A stretch of DNA of 64,000 nucleotides from Enoplolaimus lenunculus. Lineage: Eukaryota > Nematoda > Enoplea > Enoplida > Thoracostomopsidae. The stretch's first letter is position 1, and each line of letters begins with the position of its first letter. The notes beneath the pieces are model-generated. The model saw only the letters and a program-made list of their open reading frames with translations. It had not been told where the DNA came from and searched no databases. This document shows positions 44,743-54,542 of the stretch, piece after piece. The stretch lies in NCBI GenBank assembly GCA_030248215.1, contig JASANG010002294.1:1-64000 (forward strand), given 5' to 3'. The position numbers were made by a program, and so were the translations under genes.

Positions 44743-45054
44743 TTGAAACCGCGCTGGTACCGCTAAAGTGTTATTTTTGCTACTGATCTTTGTCTTACTG
44801 GCCAAACCTTGATACTTCAAAATTAATAATTATTTCAAAAAATTCAAATAAACACTTTGAAAAACGCAACTTTTCTTTACAATTAAAATATCTGACCCAT
44901 AACAGTTAGCCCAGTAAACCAAAACCTAAGTTGAAGCCTCCAAATCTCTAAGTACCATAGCCTGTTTCCAAATTGGCAGGCACCATAATTATACCATGGG
45001 CCAAAACCTTCACTATATCAGTCAGGTGGAAAGATCAAACAATATATACCCGGG

Positions 45055-45230
45055 CTCGTTGCTAGGATAGGCCAGATGAACCACGTGTGGCTAAGCCCCC
45101 TTAAAGAATTTTGGCTACCCCTAGATAATTTTTAACCTTGCTTGTAAGTCATCGAAAATTTTTGTATTCGCCTCCTGAAAATTTTCTTACTCCGCCCCCA
45201 CCAGAGGTGAGATGGCTGCCACTGGCCTGT
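45055..45230. mobile_element. G-family element
   Basis: GGGCTCGTTGCTAGGATAGG, AACCTTGCTTGTAAGTCATC and AGAGGTGAGATGGCTGCCAC. Confidence 0.5.
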
Positions 45231-45267
45231 AAATACCAACGCGACGCTATATTTCGTTCAATCTGGT

Positions 45268-45359
45268 AGCAGGCCTAAGCAAAAAGCTGGTCTAAAGCTT
45301 AAGCTGTCTCTATTACAGCCCCGCAGGAAAACGTTCCGGCCCTGTTCTATGTATGGGCC
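45268..45359. mobile_element. A-family half element
   Basis: CAGGCCTAAGCAAAAAGCTG to CCCCGCAGGAAAACGTTCCG..CCTGTTCTATGTATGGGCC. Only one terminus. Confidence 0.55.
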
Positions 45360-45540
45360 AAAGATAGGGTCAACGCAAAATTCCCCTGCTCTTAAACACA
45401 AAATTTATCTTCAGCGATTCCTGTCTTATTTCCGAACATATATAATGAAATGAAATTATGCCTTCGCGCCGCTGCCACGTCGCATCTTATTTGACTGAAC
45501 AAGCATATGACCGACAAGTCCATGAATTATAAACGTTATG

Positions 45541-45982
45541 CACTGTACGGACCCGAATAAGAGGGGGGTAATTAGGGGGTCCCCATTTTGAGTCCCGATC
45601 AATAGGAGTCTGTATCCCTAATAAGAGTCCGTAAGCGGATAGAGTCCCTAAACCATAATTAGAGTCCATAAATGACGATTATCCCTAATTGTAGGGCATA
45701 AATGACTCCAAGACCAAATACAGTTAACTTTGAAACTGTCAAACGTGCTTAAGTTTTGAAAGTACATTCCTAAGTATAACCTTGCATTATCGCTCAAGCT
45801 TTTGATGCGAGGCAAAAAAACGTTTAATTCAACGGATAGTTGCAATACCGAATATATCAGTAACGAAGGACTGCAGAGCGCGAGTTAAAAATAAATCACA
45901 GTCCGTAACCGAATAACTAGTGGGGAACCCTCTGGAGAGGCCAAATAAATATCAGCCCCCCTCTTATTCGGGTCACTACAGT
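45541..45982. mobile_element. B-family element, full length
   Basis: CACTGTACGGACCCGAATAA at the left; TCTTATTCGGGTCACTACAG then TA at the right. The interior GAGTCC array is complete (GAGTCTGTATCCCTAATAAG, GAGTCCGTAAGCGGATA, GAGTCCCTAAACCATAATTA, GAGTCCATAAATG). Confidence 0.75.
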
Positions 45983-46029
45983 ATTAATTCCTGTGCAAGC
46001 TCTCAAAACGTTACACTTAAATTACTTTT

Positions 46030-46075
46030 AATTACAGCTGCGAACACTTGCACGTGTGAATACAGCTTAATAAAT
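46030..46075. repeat. I-family end fragment
   Basis: CAGCTGCGAACACTTGCACG then TGTGAATACAGCTTAAT. Confidence 0.5.
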
Positions 46076-46279
46076 TGATAACTAAAGAATAATTCCACAC
46101 GCTAAAACACAAAACTCAGCTGTTAAAGACATATTCTAAAAAATCAAGGTTACCTACCTTTGAAACTACCCTCCAACCGATTGAACTCACTAAAGACTAA
46201 AGGTTAAACTAAACTTTGATCCCAACCTAAGATTTATCCTAAGCCTAAATATTAGCGAACCTTTCAGTCTGTAAGATCC

Positions 46280-46415
46280 CTTGCTTAGATCGAGGCTTAG
46301 ACTTTGGCTTTAGTTGTAAGCTTATCTCTACACTGAAGCTTGCTTAGACTTTAAGGCTTAGACGTAGACAATTGCGTATAATGCATATACAACTGTTACG
46401 GCCCTGAAATTGGCA
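46280..46415. mobile_element. Degraded A-family element
   Basis: GATCCCTTGCTTAGATCGAG to GCATATACAACTGTTACGGC..CCTGAAATTGGCAGG. Confidence 0.45.
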
Positions 46416-46734
46416 GGTCTTTTCGTCGAAAAAGTTAGCGAATAAATGTTCACGTTCCCAAGAACATTTACTTATAAAAACTGATAATGAATCGACTTAA
46501 ACGATCTTATGCTTACAAAGGCCAGATTTTAGGTTTGCGTTTAGTTCCTATCACAGGCTAAAGACAATGTAAACAAACGATATTTCCATCAATTTTCGTA
46601 CCCGAACCCTAAACATATATCCATTTGGGTGTCTGCCGTATTTGATCTTATAACTTAGAAATACATCACTATAGAGACCCGTATTGTCTGCCGGGGCAGT
46701 ATCAACATTTGTCTCCGTTGACAGAGAAATTCTG

Positions 46735-46960
46735 ATTAGCTCGTATTCTGAAATGTGTACAGTAACTATTATCAGTTAGCAAGAGGTTAAAGCTCACTAA
46801 CTATCGCAGTTGTTAAATTGAAGACTGGTACAGCAGTAGAGAAAATGATATGCGAAAAATACGCACAATTTTGAGCTTCAGCATTCATTGGTTCGAAAGT
46901 TACAAGACCTGCCACCAACTGTTGATAGGTGCTACACCGATTTGAGGATACGACCGATGG
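46735..46960. mobile_element. J-family element
   Basis: GTATTCTGAAATGTGTACAG..TATCAGTTAGCAAG at the left; CCACCAACTGTTGATAGGTG..CTACACCGATTTGAGGATACG at the right, inverted to each other. Confidence 0.6.
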
Positions 46961-47155
46961 CCAATACTAAGAGCGGGGTAACAGTAGAATAGGCGTGTTC
47001 CTAAGCTGTAAGCCTAAGCGTAAAGCGTTGCAAAAATGAGTTCATAAGTCTAAGTCTACGCCTAAATTTAAACAAAAAAAGAAATCTAGGATCTAGACCT
47101 ACTCTTTTATAGACCGACCAGAAACCGGGACACCCCTTAAACTAACATTGGCCCG
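46961..47155. mobile_element. A-family element, GTTTCTGG subfamily
   Basis: GGCCAATACTAAGAGCGGGG at the left; GACCGACCAGAAACCGGGAC..AACATTGGCCC at the right. It is immediately adjacent to the J copy. Confidence 0.6.
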
Positions 47156-47879
47156 AGCGATTATGTCAGAAAATAAGTATTGTTTCATAAAATTCCTATA
47201 TTGACATAGCTAGTTTTGAATATATAACCCAAGCTAGTCTCATTGGTGCGTCACCTTATCGCATATATGGCACATAAATAAAGTATATTACCCATCTCTT
47301 ACGGAAAAAAAGCTGTTCATATAACATGGCTTCATGTGACAAAGAAGTCAAAAAAATTTTCTCACTCGCTTCGCTCGCTACTAAAAATGTTTCATGATTA
47401 ATGCCACCCAGAAATTTGTGACCACGCCCTACGGTGCTATTTGAGAATATTATTCGCGCAATCTGTCACATGCAGATTTTCTAGGCTTCTATACTATTCA
47501 AATAGACGTATTAATTATGTCTCAATGCCAGACTCTACGTAGTCTAGCCGTGCGAATTCTACTCGTAACCATAGCGTGTGTCTAGGCTCACAGCTGCGAG
47601 GGGGTGAGGTATAGCGACGTCAACCGCCCTCCCATACAGTGATCTTCGTTCTGTAAGCGCAAAACGTTTCTGCTGTGAAAAACAATTTTAGGTTATGAGA
47701 ATTTTTTTCTGGCACCTTTCCAAACCCTGCCACCGCTGTTAACATATATTTCTCTGGTTGGGAAACTGGTTTGTCGGCATCTGTTGTGATATTGGTTTAG
47801 GTTCGTTCGAGATATCTCTATTGGCAACAATAGCACATTATTTAGAATTGATTCCCCGCGGACGCGGATAACGTTATTG
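47156..47879. other. Intergenic stretch, nothing assigned
   Basis: No supported exon. TTCTCACTCGCTTCGCTCGC (47360) recurs in similar form at 34785 and 28470, a small dispersed word. Confidence 0.3.
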
Positions 47880-48063
47880 GCCATACTTTTAGGGGCGTAA
47901 CAGTAGATTATGCGTATTCCTAAGCCTAAACTTAAGCCTAAGCGTTGCAAAAATCTGTTCTTAATCCTAAGTCTAAGCCTAAGCAAAAAATGTAGTCTAG
48001 AATCTAAAACTATATTTTTATAGACCCACCACAAACCTCGACGCCCCTTGAAGTAAACATGGA
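47880..48063. mobile_element. A-family element, GTTTCTGG subfamily
   Basis: GGCCATACTTTTAGGGGCGT at the left; GACCCACCACAAACCTCGAC..TAAACATGGACC at the right. Confidence 0.65.
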
Positions 48064-48634
48064 CCACGTTATTTGACTAAGTTGAAATTAAAATATTTTA
48101 TTTTATTAACTAAAATTAAAAACACTCGGACCTGTAACCAGAAAAGTTGCCAGGGGGGTCAACCCAGAGTTGGAACCACCGGCCAGTCGAATTTTATGTA
48201 GGTTTAGAGCAAAAAACAAAACATTAAACAAACCATATAAATATAACGCTATTTATCATATTTCACCAATTATTCAGTGCAACTTCCTTCAGATCCACAA
48301 GAGATCCAACGACAGACAGATGCAAAAAGCTGTAAGTCCCGGTTACTACGTTGCAAACCTTCGCTAAAATGCTGCTCAGATTCGCCCGTACTGGGCTTGT
48401 ATGCCAAGCACAGGCGTAGCGAGCTTTGGTGAAAATAGAAATAGCGCTGTCTTTTTACGCCAGTAAAGGATTTCATGAAGTAGCAGCAGAAACGCATGCA
48501 GTTCAACATTCTTGATAACCAAAGAGCGCTATTGCTAGTAAAGTGGACTTAAAAAGTGTTTACTTCGGTATACGTGCAAATTATTGCGGTTTAGGAACCC
48601 TAGAAACTATCCTTCGGAATTTTTGCAAAACGTG

Positions 48635-48854
48635 CACTGCAAAAAATGGTGAGTCAAATTGACTTTCTCGGAAATAAGCTTTTCCTGACTACACAAACTG
48701 AGTCAAAATTCGACTCTGCCAGAGCCAAATTCGATTCACAGAATCGCTCAGTGACTTGAATTTGACACTGGCGGAGTCGAATTTGATTCAGTTTGTGTAG
48801 TCAGGAAAAGCCTATTTCCCAGAGAGTCAATTTGACTCCCCATTTTTTACAGTG
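48635..48854. mobile_element. C-family foldback element
   Basis: CACTGCAAAAAATGGTGAGT at the left; GACTCCCCATTTTTTACAGTG at the right. Near-perfect half-palindrome of about 95 bp (AACTGAGTCAAAATTCGACT / GAATTTGATTCAGTTTGTGT). Confidence 0.75.
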
Positions 48855-48999
48855 TAACCCTACTATTAAAAGTTGCTACGCTTTGACTGCAGTATTTATG
48901 ATAATTGATAGGAATTTAGGTTGAAAACTACGTATTTAACTGTCTGTTTTGTGGGAAACCGTAAATCCAGGGTGGGCTAGAGGTTTTAGCCGTTGAACC

Positions 49000-49183
49000 A
49001 TGTAATGATCAGAGGCGGAACGTTTTTGTAAGACTGTGATTTAGCACGCTTCAGCTTTAGACAATTTCTCGTTAGGCTTAGACTTTGACTAAGTATAGGC
49101 TAAGGTATAAGCTCATTCTTACGCTTAGGTTTAGGCTTAGGCATATGCTTATACTACTGCTACGGCCTTGTTCTATACATTGG
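49000..49183. mobile_element. A-family element
   Basis: AACCATGTAATGATCAGAGG at the left; TACTACTGCTACGGCCTTGT..TCTATACATTGG at the right. Confidence 0.7.
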
Positions 49184-49369
49184 AGACTATGCTTAAACCT
49201 AAACCAAGACTGAACCGAAGACTCTATTGAAAGTTAAACGTCAGATTTTTGAATATTAATATTTTGCTATTTTTATGTAATGCTAGAATTATCACTTGTT
49301 CAACAAAGACATTTTATACAAGGATTAGCGGCTTGAAAAAATAAGAAAACCAAGAATTGAGAAAAAGAA

Positions 49370-49950
49370 AAAAAGACAAAATGAAAACGAAATGACAAAA
49401 CGAAAAATAAATGACAAAATGAAAAATAAATGACAAAACGAAAAATAAATGACAAAATGAAAAATAAATGACAAAACGAAAAATAAATGACAAAATGAAA
49501 AATAAATGACAAAATAAAAAAACATGACAAAACGAAAAATACACGACAATATGAAAAATACATGACAAAATGAAAAATAAACCACAAAATGAAAGCGAAA
49601 TGATGAAAAGAAAAATAAACAACAAAATGAAAAATAAATAACAAAAAGAAAAATAAATGACAAAATAACTAAACATGACAAAACGAAAAATAAATGACAA
49701 AGTGAAAAATAAATGACAAAATGAAAACAAATAACAAAATGACAAATAAACGACAAAAAAAATGAAAACGAAATGACAAAATGAAAAATAAAAAACAGAA
49801 TGAAAAATAAATGACAAAATGAAAACAAAATGACCAAATGAAAACAAAATGGCAAAATAAAAAATAAATAAAATAAAAAATAAACGACAAAATGAAAAAT
49901 AAATGACAAAATGAAAAAATCAATGACCACAAGAAAACGAAACGACAAAA
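49370..49950. repeat. 19-bp A-rich minisatellite
   Basis: About 30 copies of a unit close to GACAAAATGAAAAATAAAT, with C/T and length variants. On the minus strand the AT-rich sequence gives long Phe/Leu/Ile-rich open frames that I treat as by-products. Confidence 0.85.
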
Positions 49951-50298
49951 CAAATTGCGTCTTAATACGAACAGTGATATAAAGTTTTAAACTTTAAAAC
50001 TAAAATCCAGCAACCGTTAGTAAAATGATTTGTATAAAGTTTAAAATCCTATTTTCTGTCACTAATATCGTTAGCTTAGTACTTTTAGCATTCAGCTTAA
50101 TCTGCAAAACTTTAAAATTTACGCTTAGTTAAGCAACTTAAGCTTCGCTCTTGGCAAAAAAGGCTAAGAGTAATTTTTACAATTATTTACGATCTGATAA
50201 ATTTTGTTAAAATATTTACCACTATAATGAATATTATTTAAGTTTGAATGCTCCGACCAAAATGATACCCAGAATAGTTCAACGAACTGTTATACAGC

Positions 50299-50565
50299 CA
50301 ATGTATAGAACAGGGCTGTAACAGTATCTAGTATAAGCATACTTCTAAGCCTAAGCGTACGAATGCGTTTAACCTAGCGTTCGTCAAAGAACTGTTTATG
50401 CGGCCAATGCATGGAACAGGGATGTAACAGTAGTATATGCATATTCTTAAGCCTAAACGTAACAATGAGCTTACACCAAAGCTAAACCTAAGCAAAAAGT
50501 AGGTTAAAGCTGAAACTTACTCTACTGCAGTCCTGCATGAAAACGCCCGTCCCTAAATTTTTGCG
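50299..50565. mobile_element. A-family element following a second A-family start
   Basis: 50299-50375 starts CCAATGTATAGAACAGGGCT and breaks off in its core. At 50402 a second copy begins (GCCAATGCATGGAACAGGGA) and runs to GCAGTCCTGCATGAAAACGC..CTAAATTTTTGCGTGAG. Either a tandem pair or a duplicated half. Confidence 0.6.
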
Positions 50566-50744
50566 TGAGTTGTTTATATTTCAAACGAACAGTGCATTTC
50601 GGCAGTGGCGATATTAGCTTCACGAGCTGTGTTATTTTGGGTAATGTTAACCAATATTTCATAAACTTATCTTCAAAACCGATATTTCAATTTTGTTATT
50701 ATAGATTTATTAACTTTCTTAACATTACAGAATGTAATTTCACT

Positions 50745-51020
50745 GCACTATCGGATCCAGAGGGGGACGGGGGGCGGCGTACGCCCCATCGTCAGAAATT
50801 TTTTGTGTTCAAATGGTAAGGTCCCAAACCTTACAATTTTCCCCTCAGAAATTTTTAAAAAAAAACATTTTTTCGCAAAATTTTTTCTGAGAAGATGGTA
50901 AGGTTCCTTCTTACCATACAAAATTTACCTTACAATTTTGCGCCCTCAGAAAATTTCTTGGTGATAAAATGATAATGTCCCTACGCCCCCGTCAAAAACA
51001 ATTTTTGGATCCGCTTCTGT
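50745..51020. mobile_element. H-family element
   Basis: CTATCGGATCCAGAGGGGGA at the left; AACAATTTTTGGATCCGCTT then CTG at the right. The interior repeats TGGTAAGGTCC / CCTTACAATTTT..CCTCAGAAA three times, as at 16405. Confidence 0.55.
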
Positions 51021-51550
51021 TTCACTGACGAATATTTAACAAAATTCCAACTTTAATTAAAATTGAGAACCGGCTGGCTTTCGGCTTTTATAAAACGAAC
51101 CCGAATCTGGTTATAATGGAACCATGAAACTTGATACACTGTGCATAAACTGCGACAACTAAATAATAGGTCGGCTGAAACTATATGTATGTATTTGGCC
51201 AAAAATTTTTAATATAAAGCAAGATACGGTACCTTCTGGTTATGCCAAAATATACAAATATTTGACTAAACTGGTTCAAAGTTTAAGTTGTACTCACTAA
51301 TGCTGGCAAACTATCCTTAAATTTTCGGAACCAAAAATTTGGATTATTATTAATATTTTTCTTGGCTTCTGGCGCGCATCGTTCACGATGTTACTTCCAC
51401 AATTATTTGTTGCGTTCACCTGAAGCTGGCTACCGCCGTGTTGGATAGCTATAACATCTGATCCCTACAAATGCTGTAGGTTTGTCTGCTGTTTTACGGC
51501 TGAGGCAAATATAACCTATTCGCACCCAAGCAGAGATTTTAAATCAATAT
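51021..51550. other. Intergenic stretch, nothing assigned
   Basis: No exon or repeat recognised. Confidence 0.25.
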
Positions 51551-52000
51551 ACTGTAGTGACCCGAATAAGAAGGGGGACTGATATTTATTTGGCCTCTCC
51601 AGAGGGTACCCCCCTTGTTATTCGGTTACTGACTGTTATTTATTTTATAACCCACGCTCCGCCGCCTTTCGTTACTGACATATATATCCAGTACTGCAAT
51701 TATCCGTTAAATTAAACGGTTATTTGTCTTGTGTCAATAGCTTGAGTGATAATACAAGTTATACTTAAGAATGTACTTTGAAAATTTAAGTACGCTTTAA
51801 AGTTTCGAACTCAAATTATTTGGTCCTGCAGTGATTTATGCACTACAATTAGGGTTAATTGACATTTATGGACTCTAATTAGGGTTTCGGGATTCTATCC
51901 GCTTACGGACTCTTATTAGGTATACGGACTCCTATTGATTCGGATTCAAAATGGGACCGCCTCTTATTACCACCCCCCTCTTATTCAGGTCAATACAGTA
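51551..52000. mobile_element. B-family element, full length
   Basis: TACTGTAGTGACCCGAATAA at the left; CCCTCTTATTCAGGTCAATA then CAGTA at the right. TA at both edges fits a TA target duplication. Confidence 0.75.
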
Positions 52001-52359
52001 GGCCCCATATGCTTCCTTTTTCATCTGAAGCTAAAGACACGGCATCAATTTGGGATTGCGAAGGTAAGATTCATGAAAGCGTCTTGAGAGGCGAGCTTAA
52101 GGTGCAAGAAAGGGTTAATAAATCATTTACTCTTTTATTTCTACTGAAATTAGCAAAATATACTTATTATATTGTCGTTGTATGTGCCCCTAGGCCGACT
52201 ATTATACCGATTTTTTAGACATTAGCACAATTGCAATTATCTTGCTTAATGTGGTACATTTTTAACCACACAAATTTCGATACAGTTGCACACTCTTGTT
52301 AGAATGATCATCCACTCTTGATCTTACCAAGAGTGCATATACAAGAGTATGCAACTCTT

Positions 52360-52600
52360 ATGTGGTACAAAATGTACCACCGGGCGTTGCGTTTTTGGCC
52401 GTCTCCCCTTGTTTAGAGGGGGTCGTTATGCACATGCAAAGTCCTAAATTAAACTATACGCGGATCATTTTTGTTGCCGGATACATAAAGTGTCATGGTT
52501 CACACAGGTTGTACCCCCCTCTAAATAAAGGGGGCGTAGACCAAAAACGCAACATGTGCCGGGTACATTTTTCCACAGAATATATCACGTTGCATACTCT
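52360..52600. mobile_element. E-family inverted-repeat element
   Basis: AAAATGTACCACCGGGCGTT..GCGTTTTTGGCCGTCTCC at the left; GGGGCGTAGACCAAAAACGC..AACATGTGCCGGGTACATTT at the right. Flanked on both sides by GTTGCATACTCTTG / AAGAGTATGCAACTC words, as at 32290, so the true ends may lie further out (52270-52630). Confidence 0.65.
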
Positions 52601-52999
52601 TTGTTGAAGTATTCATCATCCACTGTTGATATTTACCGACGGTAATTTAACATTCCCAACTTCCGTATGGAATTTTAAGAGCAATAAAAATTTTCAAATA
52701 CACACTTTTGTGGTACGTTATATACAACTTTAAAGACTTTGCGAAAGTTTTGAGTTCATTTTTAACTTTCGACATTCAATCTTTGTGTTCTGTTCTGCAT
52801 TATACAGGGTAGAAACTGTGTAAAAAGACATTAAGATTGGAAAATTTTGAAGCTTTAATGGATTTTGCCTTGCTAAATTTTCTTGTAAAGTTTGCTATAA
52901 ATTTTAAGCATTTGTCGATTAAGCTTCAAGTTTTACACAGTTTAAAATTTAGAAAAATAATTCTTCAATTTATTAAAAGATTTTATGTTAATTTTAGCC

Positions 53000-53165
53000 C
53001 ATGATACTTTGAGGGAAGAACCATGTTTATCGTGCGCTTATAATAGAGTATATAAGCTTAAGCTTTAGACTAATTTTTTGATTAGATTTAGGCTTAGGCT
53101 TTGGCTTACTTGTAGGTTTATCTTTACGCTGATGTTGAAAAACTGAAATAGAGTATGCTTATCGT
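53000..53165. mobile_element. A-family element, worn
   Basis: GCCCATGATACTTTGAGGGA at the left. The core TTTAGGCTTAGGCTTTGGC is short and the far end is lost. Confidence 0.45.
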
Positions 53166-53278
53166 GTTAACAATCTCTTTGGTATGGTTTTCTAAAATAG
53201 CGGTTTGTGTTGTTGTTACAAAACAGCACGAGGTAAATTTACTATTTTTCTGCTAATTTTAAAGACATACTTTTAATA

Positions 53279-53705
53279 ATGGCTGGACTTCTGATATCTT
53301 ACGTAAGTACACTGCAAAAAATGGTGAGTCAAATAGACTCTTTCCGAAATAGGTTCTACGGGACTACACAAACTGAGTCGAATTCGACTGTGCCTCAAAG
53401 TCAAATTCGATTGTGCCTCAAAGTCGAATTCGACTCCCTGACTCGGACTCAGTTTGTGTAGACCGGAAAAGCCGATTTCGGAGATAGTCATTTTTTGCAG
53501 GGTACAATTTCAGTCGGACAATTAGTTAGTAAGCCTGAGCTGTTAATCTGCAATATATCAAATTTAGTCATAGACGTAAGTACTTAACATTTTCACTTGG
53601 CTTAAATATTATAAGCTTCTAAAAATGCCAAAATGGTTAGGTAATTACTTGGCACATACTTAATTACTAAGTCGTACTTAAGTAAGGTTTCAGAAACCCA
53701 GCCGG
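53279..53705. mobile_element. L-family element interrupted by a C-family foldback
   Basis: The left end is ATGGCTGGACTTCTGATATC then TTACGTAAGTA; the right end is CTTAAGTAAGGTTTCAGAAA then CCCAGCC. These are inverted repeats and match the intact copy at 58884-59250. The C element occupies 53310-53501 (CACTGCAAAAAATGGTGAGT to CATTTTTTGCAGGG) and is flanked by TA on both sides. Confidence 0.65.
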
Positions 53706-54043
53706 TACTTCTAAAGTGTCGAATCACAAACACTCAGTGGTCCCAATTGACCATGAGTTGTTTCAAACGCCAATTATCGCGCACGATAAGCTGAAGAATA
53801 ACTGGAAAACAAACTAAACACGTGATTGGATGATATCAAAATAATAACAGTCTGTTGTTGCAATTTCATTGGTCATAGATGTATTTTAGTTGTTTGTGCT
53901 GCCTTAAACACTGCGTAGAACGGCAAAATTGCAGCTTAAACATTAATAACTGGAGTCCTCTGTCCCAGTAGCGCCGCTAACTTCAGTTAATCGCAGAACC
54001 AATCACAAATTTGTGACAGAAGTAGTAGATCCAAAAAAAGTAC

Positions 54044-54389
54044 CAGGGTACAACCAAAGGTTTGCCTCCGGCTCCAGCTTCGGCAGAAAATGGACCTCCG
54101 GCTCCGGGGCTCCGGTAGAATTTCTGCCGGGAGTTCCGGCAATTTCGGTAGGGAAATTCTACATAATATTGCAAATTTTATTTTCTTTTTTTGTGTGTTA
54201 TCATTTGATACAATTTTGAGGAAGTTGCCGGGATTTTGTAAAAAATAAGCGTAAAACCGAAACAATTACCGACACCTTACAGATATTTGCTAAAATTAGT
54301 GAATTAAACATCATTTTAACTACCTTAAAGTTCGTCTCATCTCCGGCTTTTGCAAATTTTATTGACCACCGGCTCCGGGTTGCACCCTG
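54044..54389. mobile_element. K-family element, GGCTCCGG variety
   Basis: CAGGGTACAACCAAAGGTTT at the left; GGCTCCGGGTTGCACCCTG at the right. AGTAC lies next to both ends (AAAAGTAC left, CGCAGTAC right), a possible worn 8-bp target duplication. The interior near each end is made of CTCCGGCTCCGG words. Confidence 0.6.
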
Positions 54390-54542
54390 CGCAGTACAGA
54401 TATTGAAATAAACAATCACGACCGAAGCGAGCAAGAAGCCAAACACAATTTTAGTTTGCACAAAACAATGATATTTTTTCAACGGCGTTCACGAGCTACT
54501 GCCCTCTCCGGCACCTACCGCGTTCTTGCATAGCGTTTTCAG

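Noticed and set aside
49300-49953. Phe/Leu/Ile-rich minus-strand frames of 94-207 codons that resemble membrane proteins.
   Set aside because: They are translations of a 19-bp A-rich minisatellite whose complement lacks stops in several frames.
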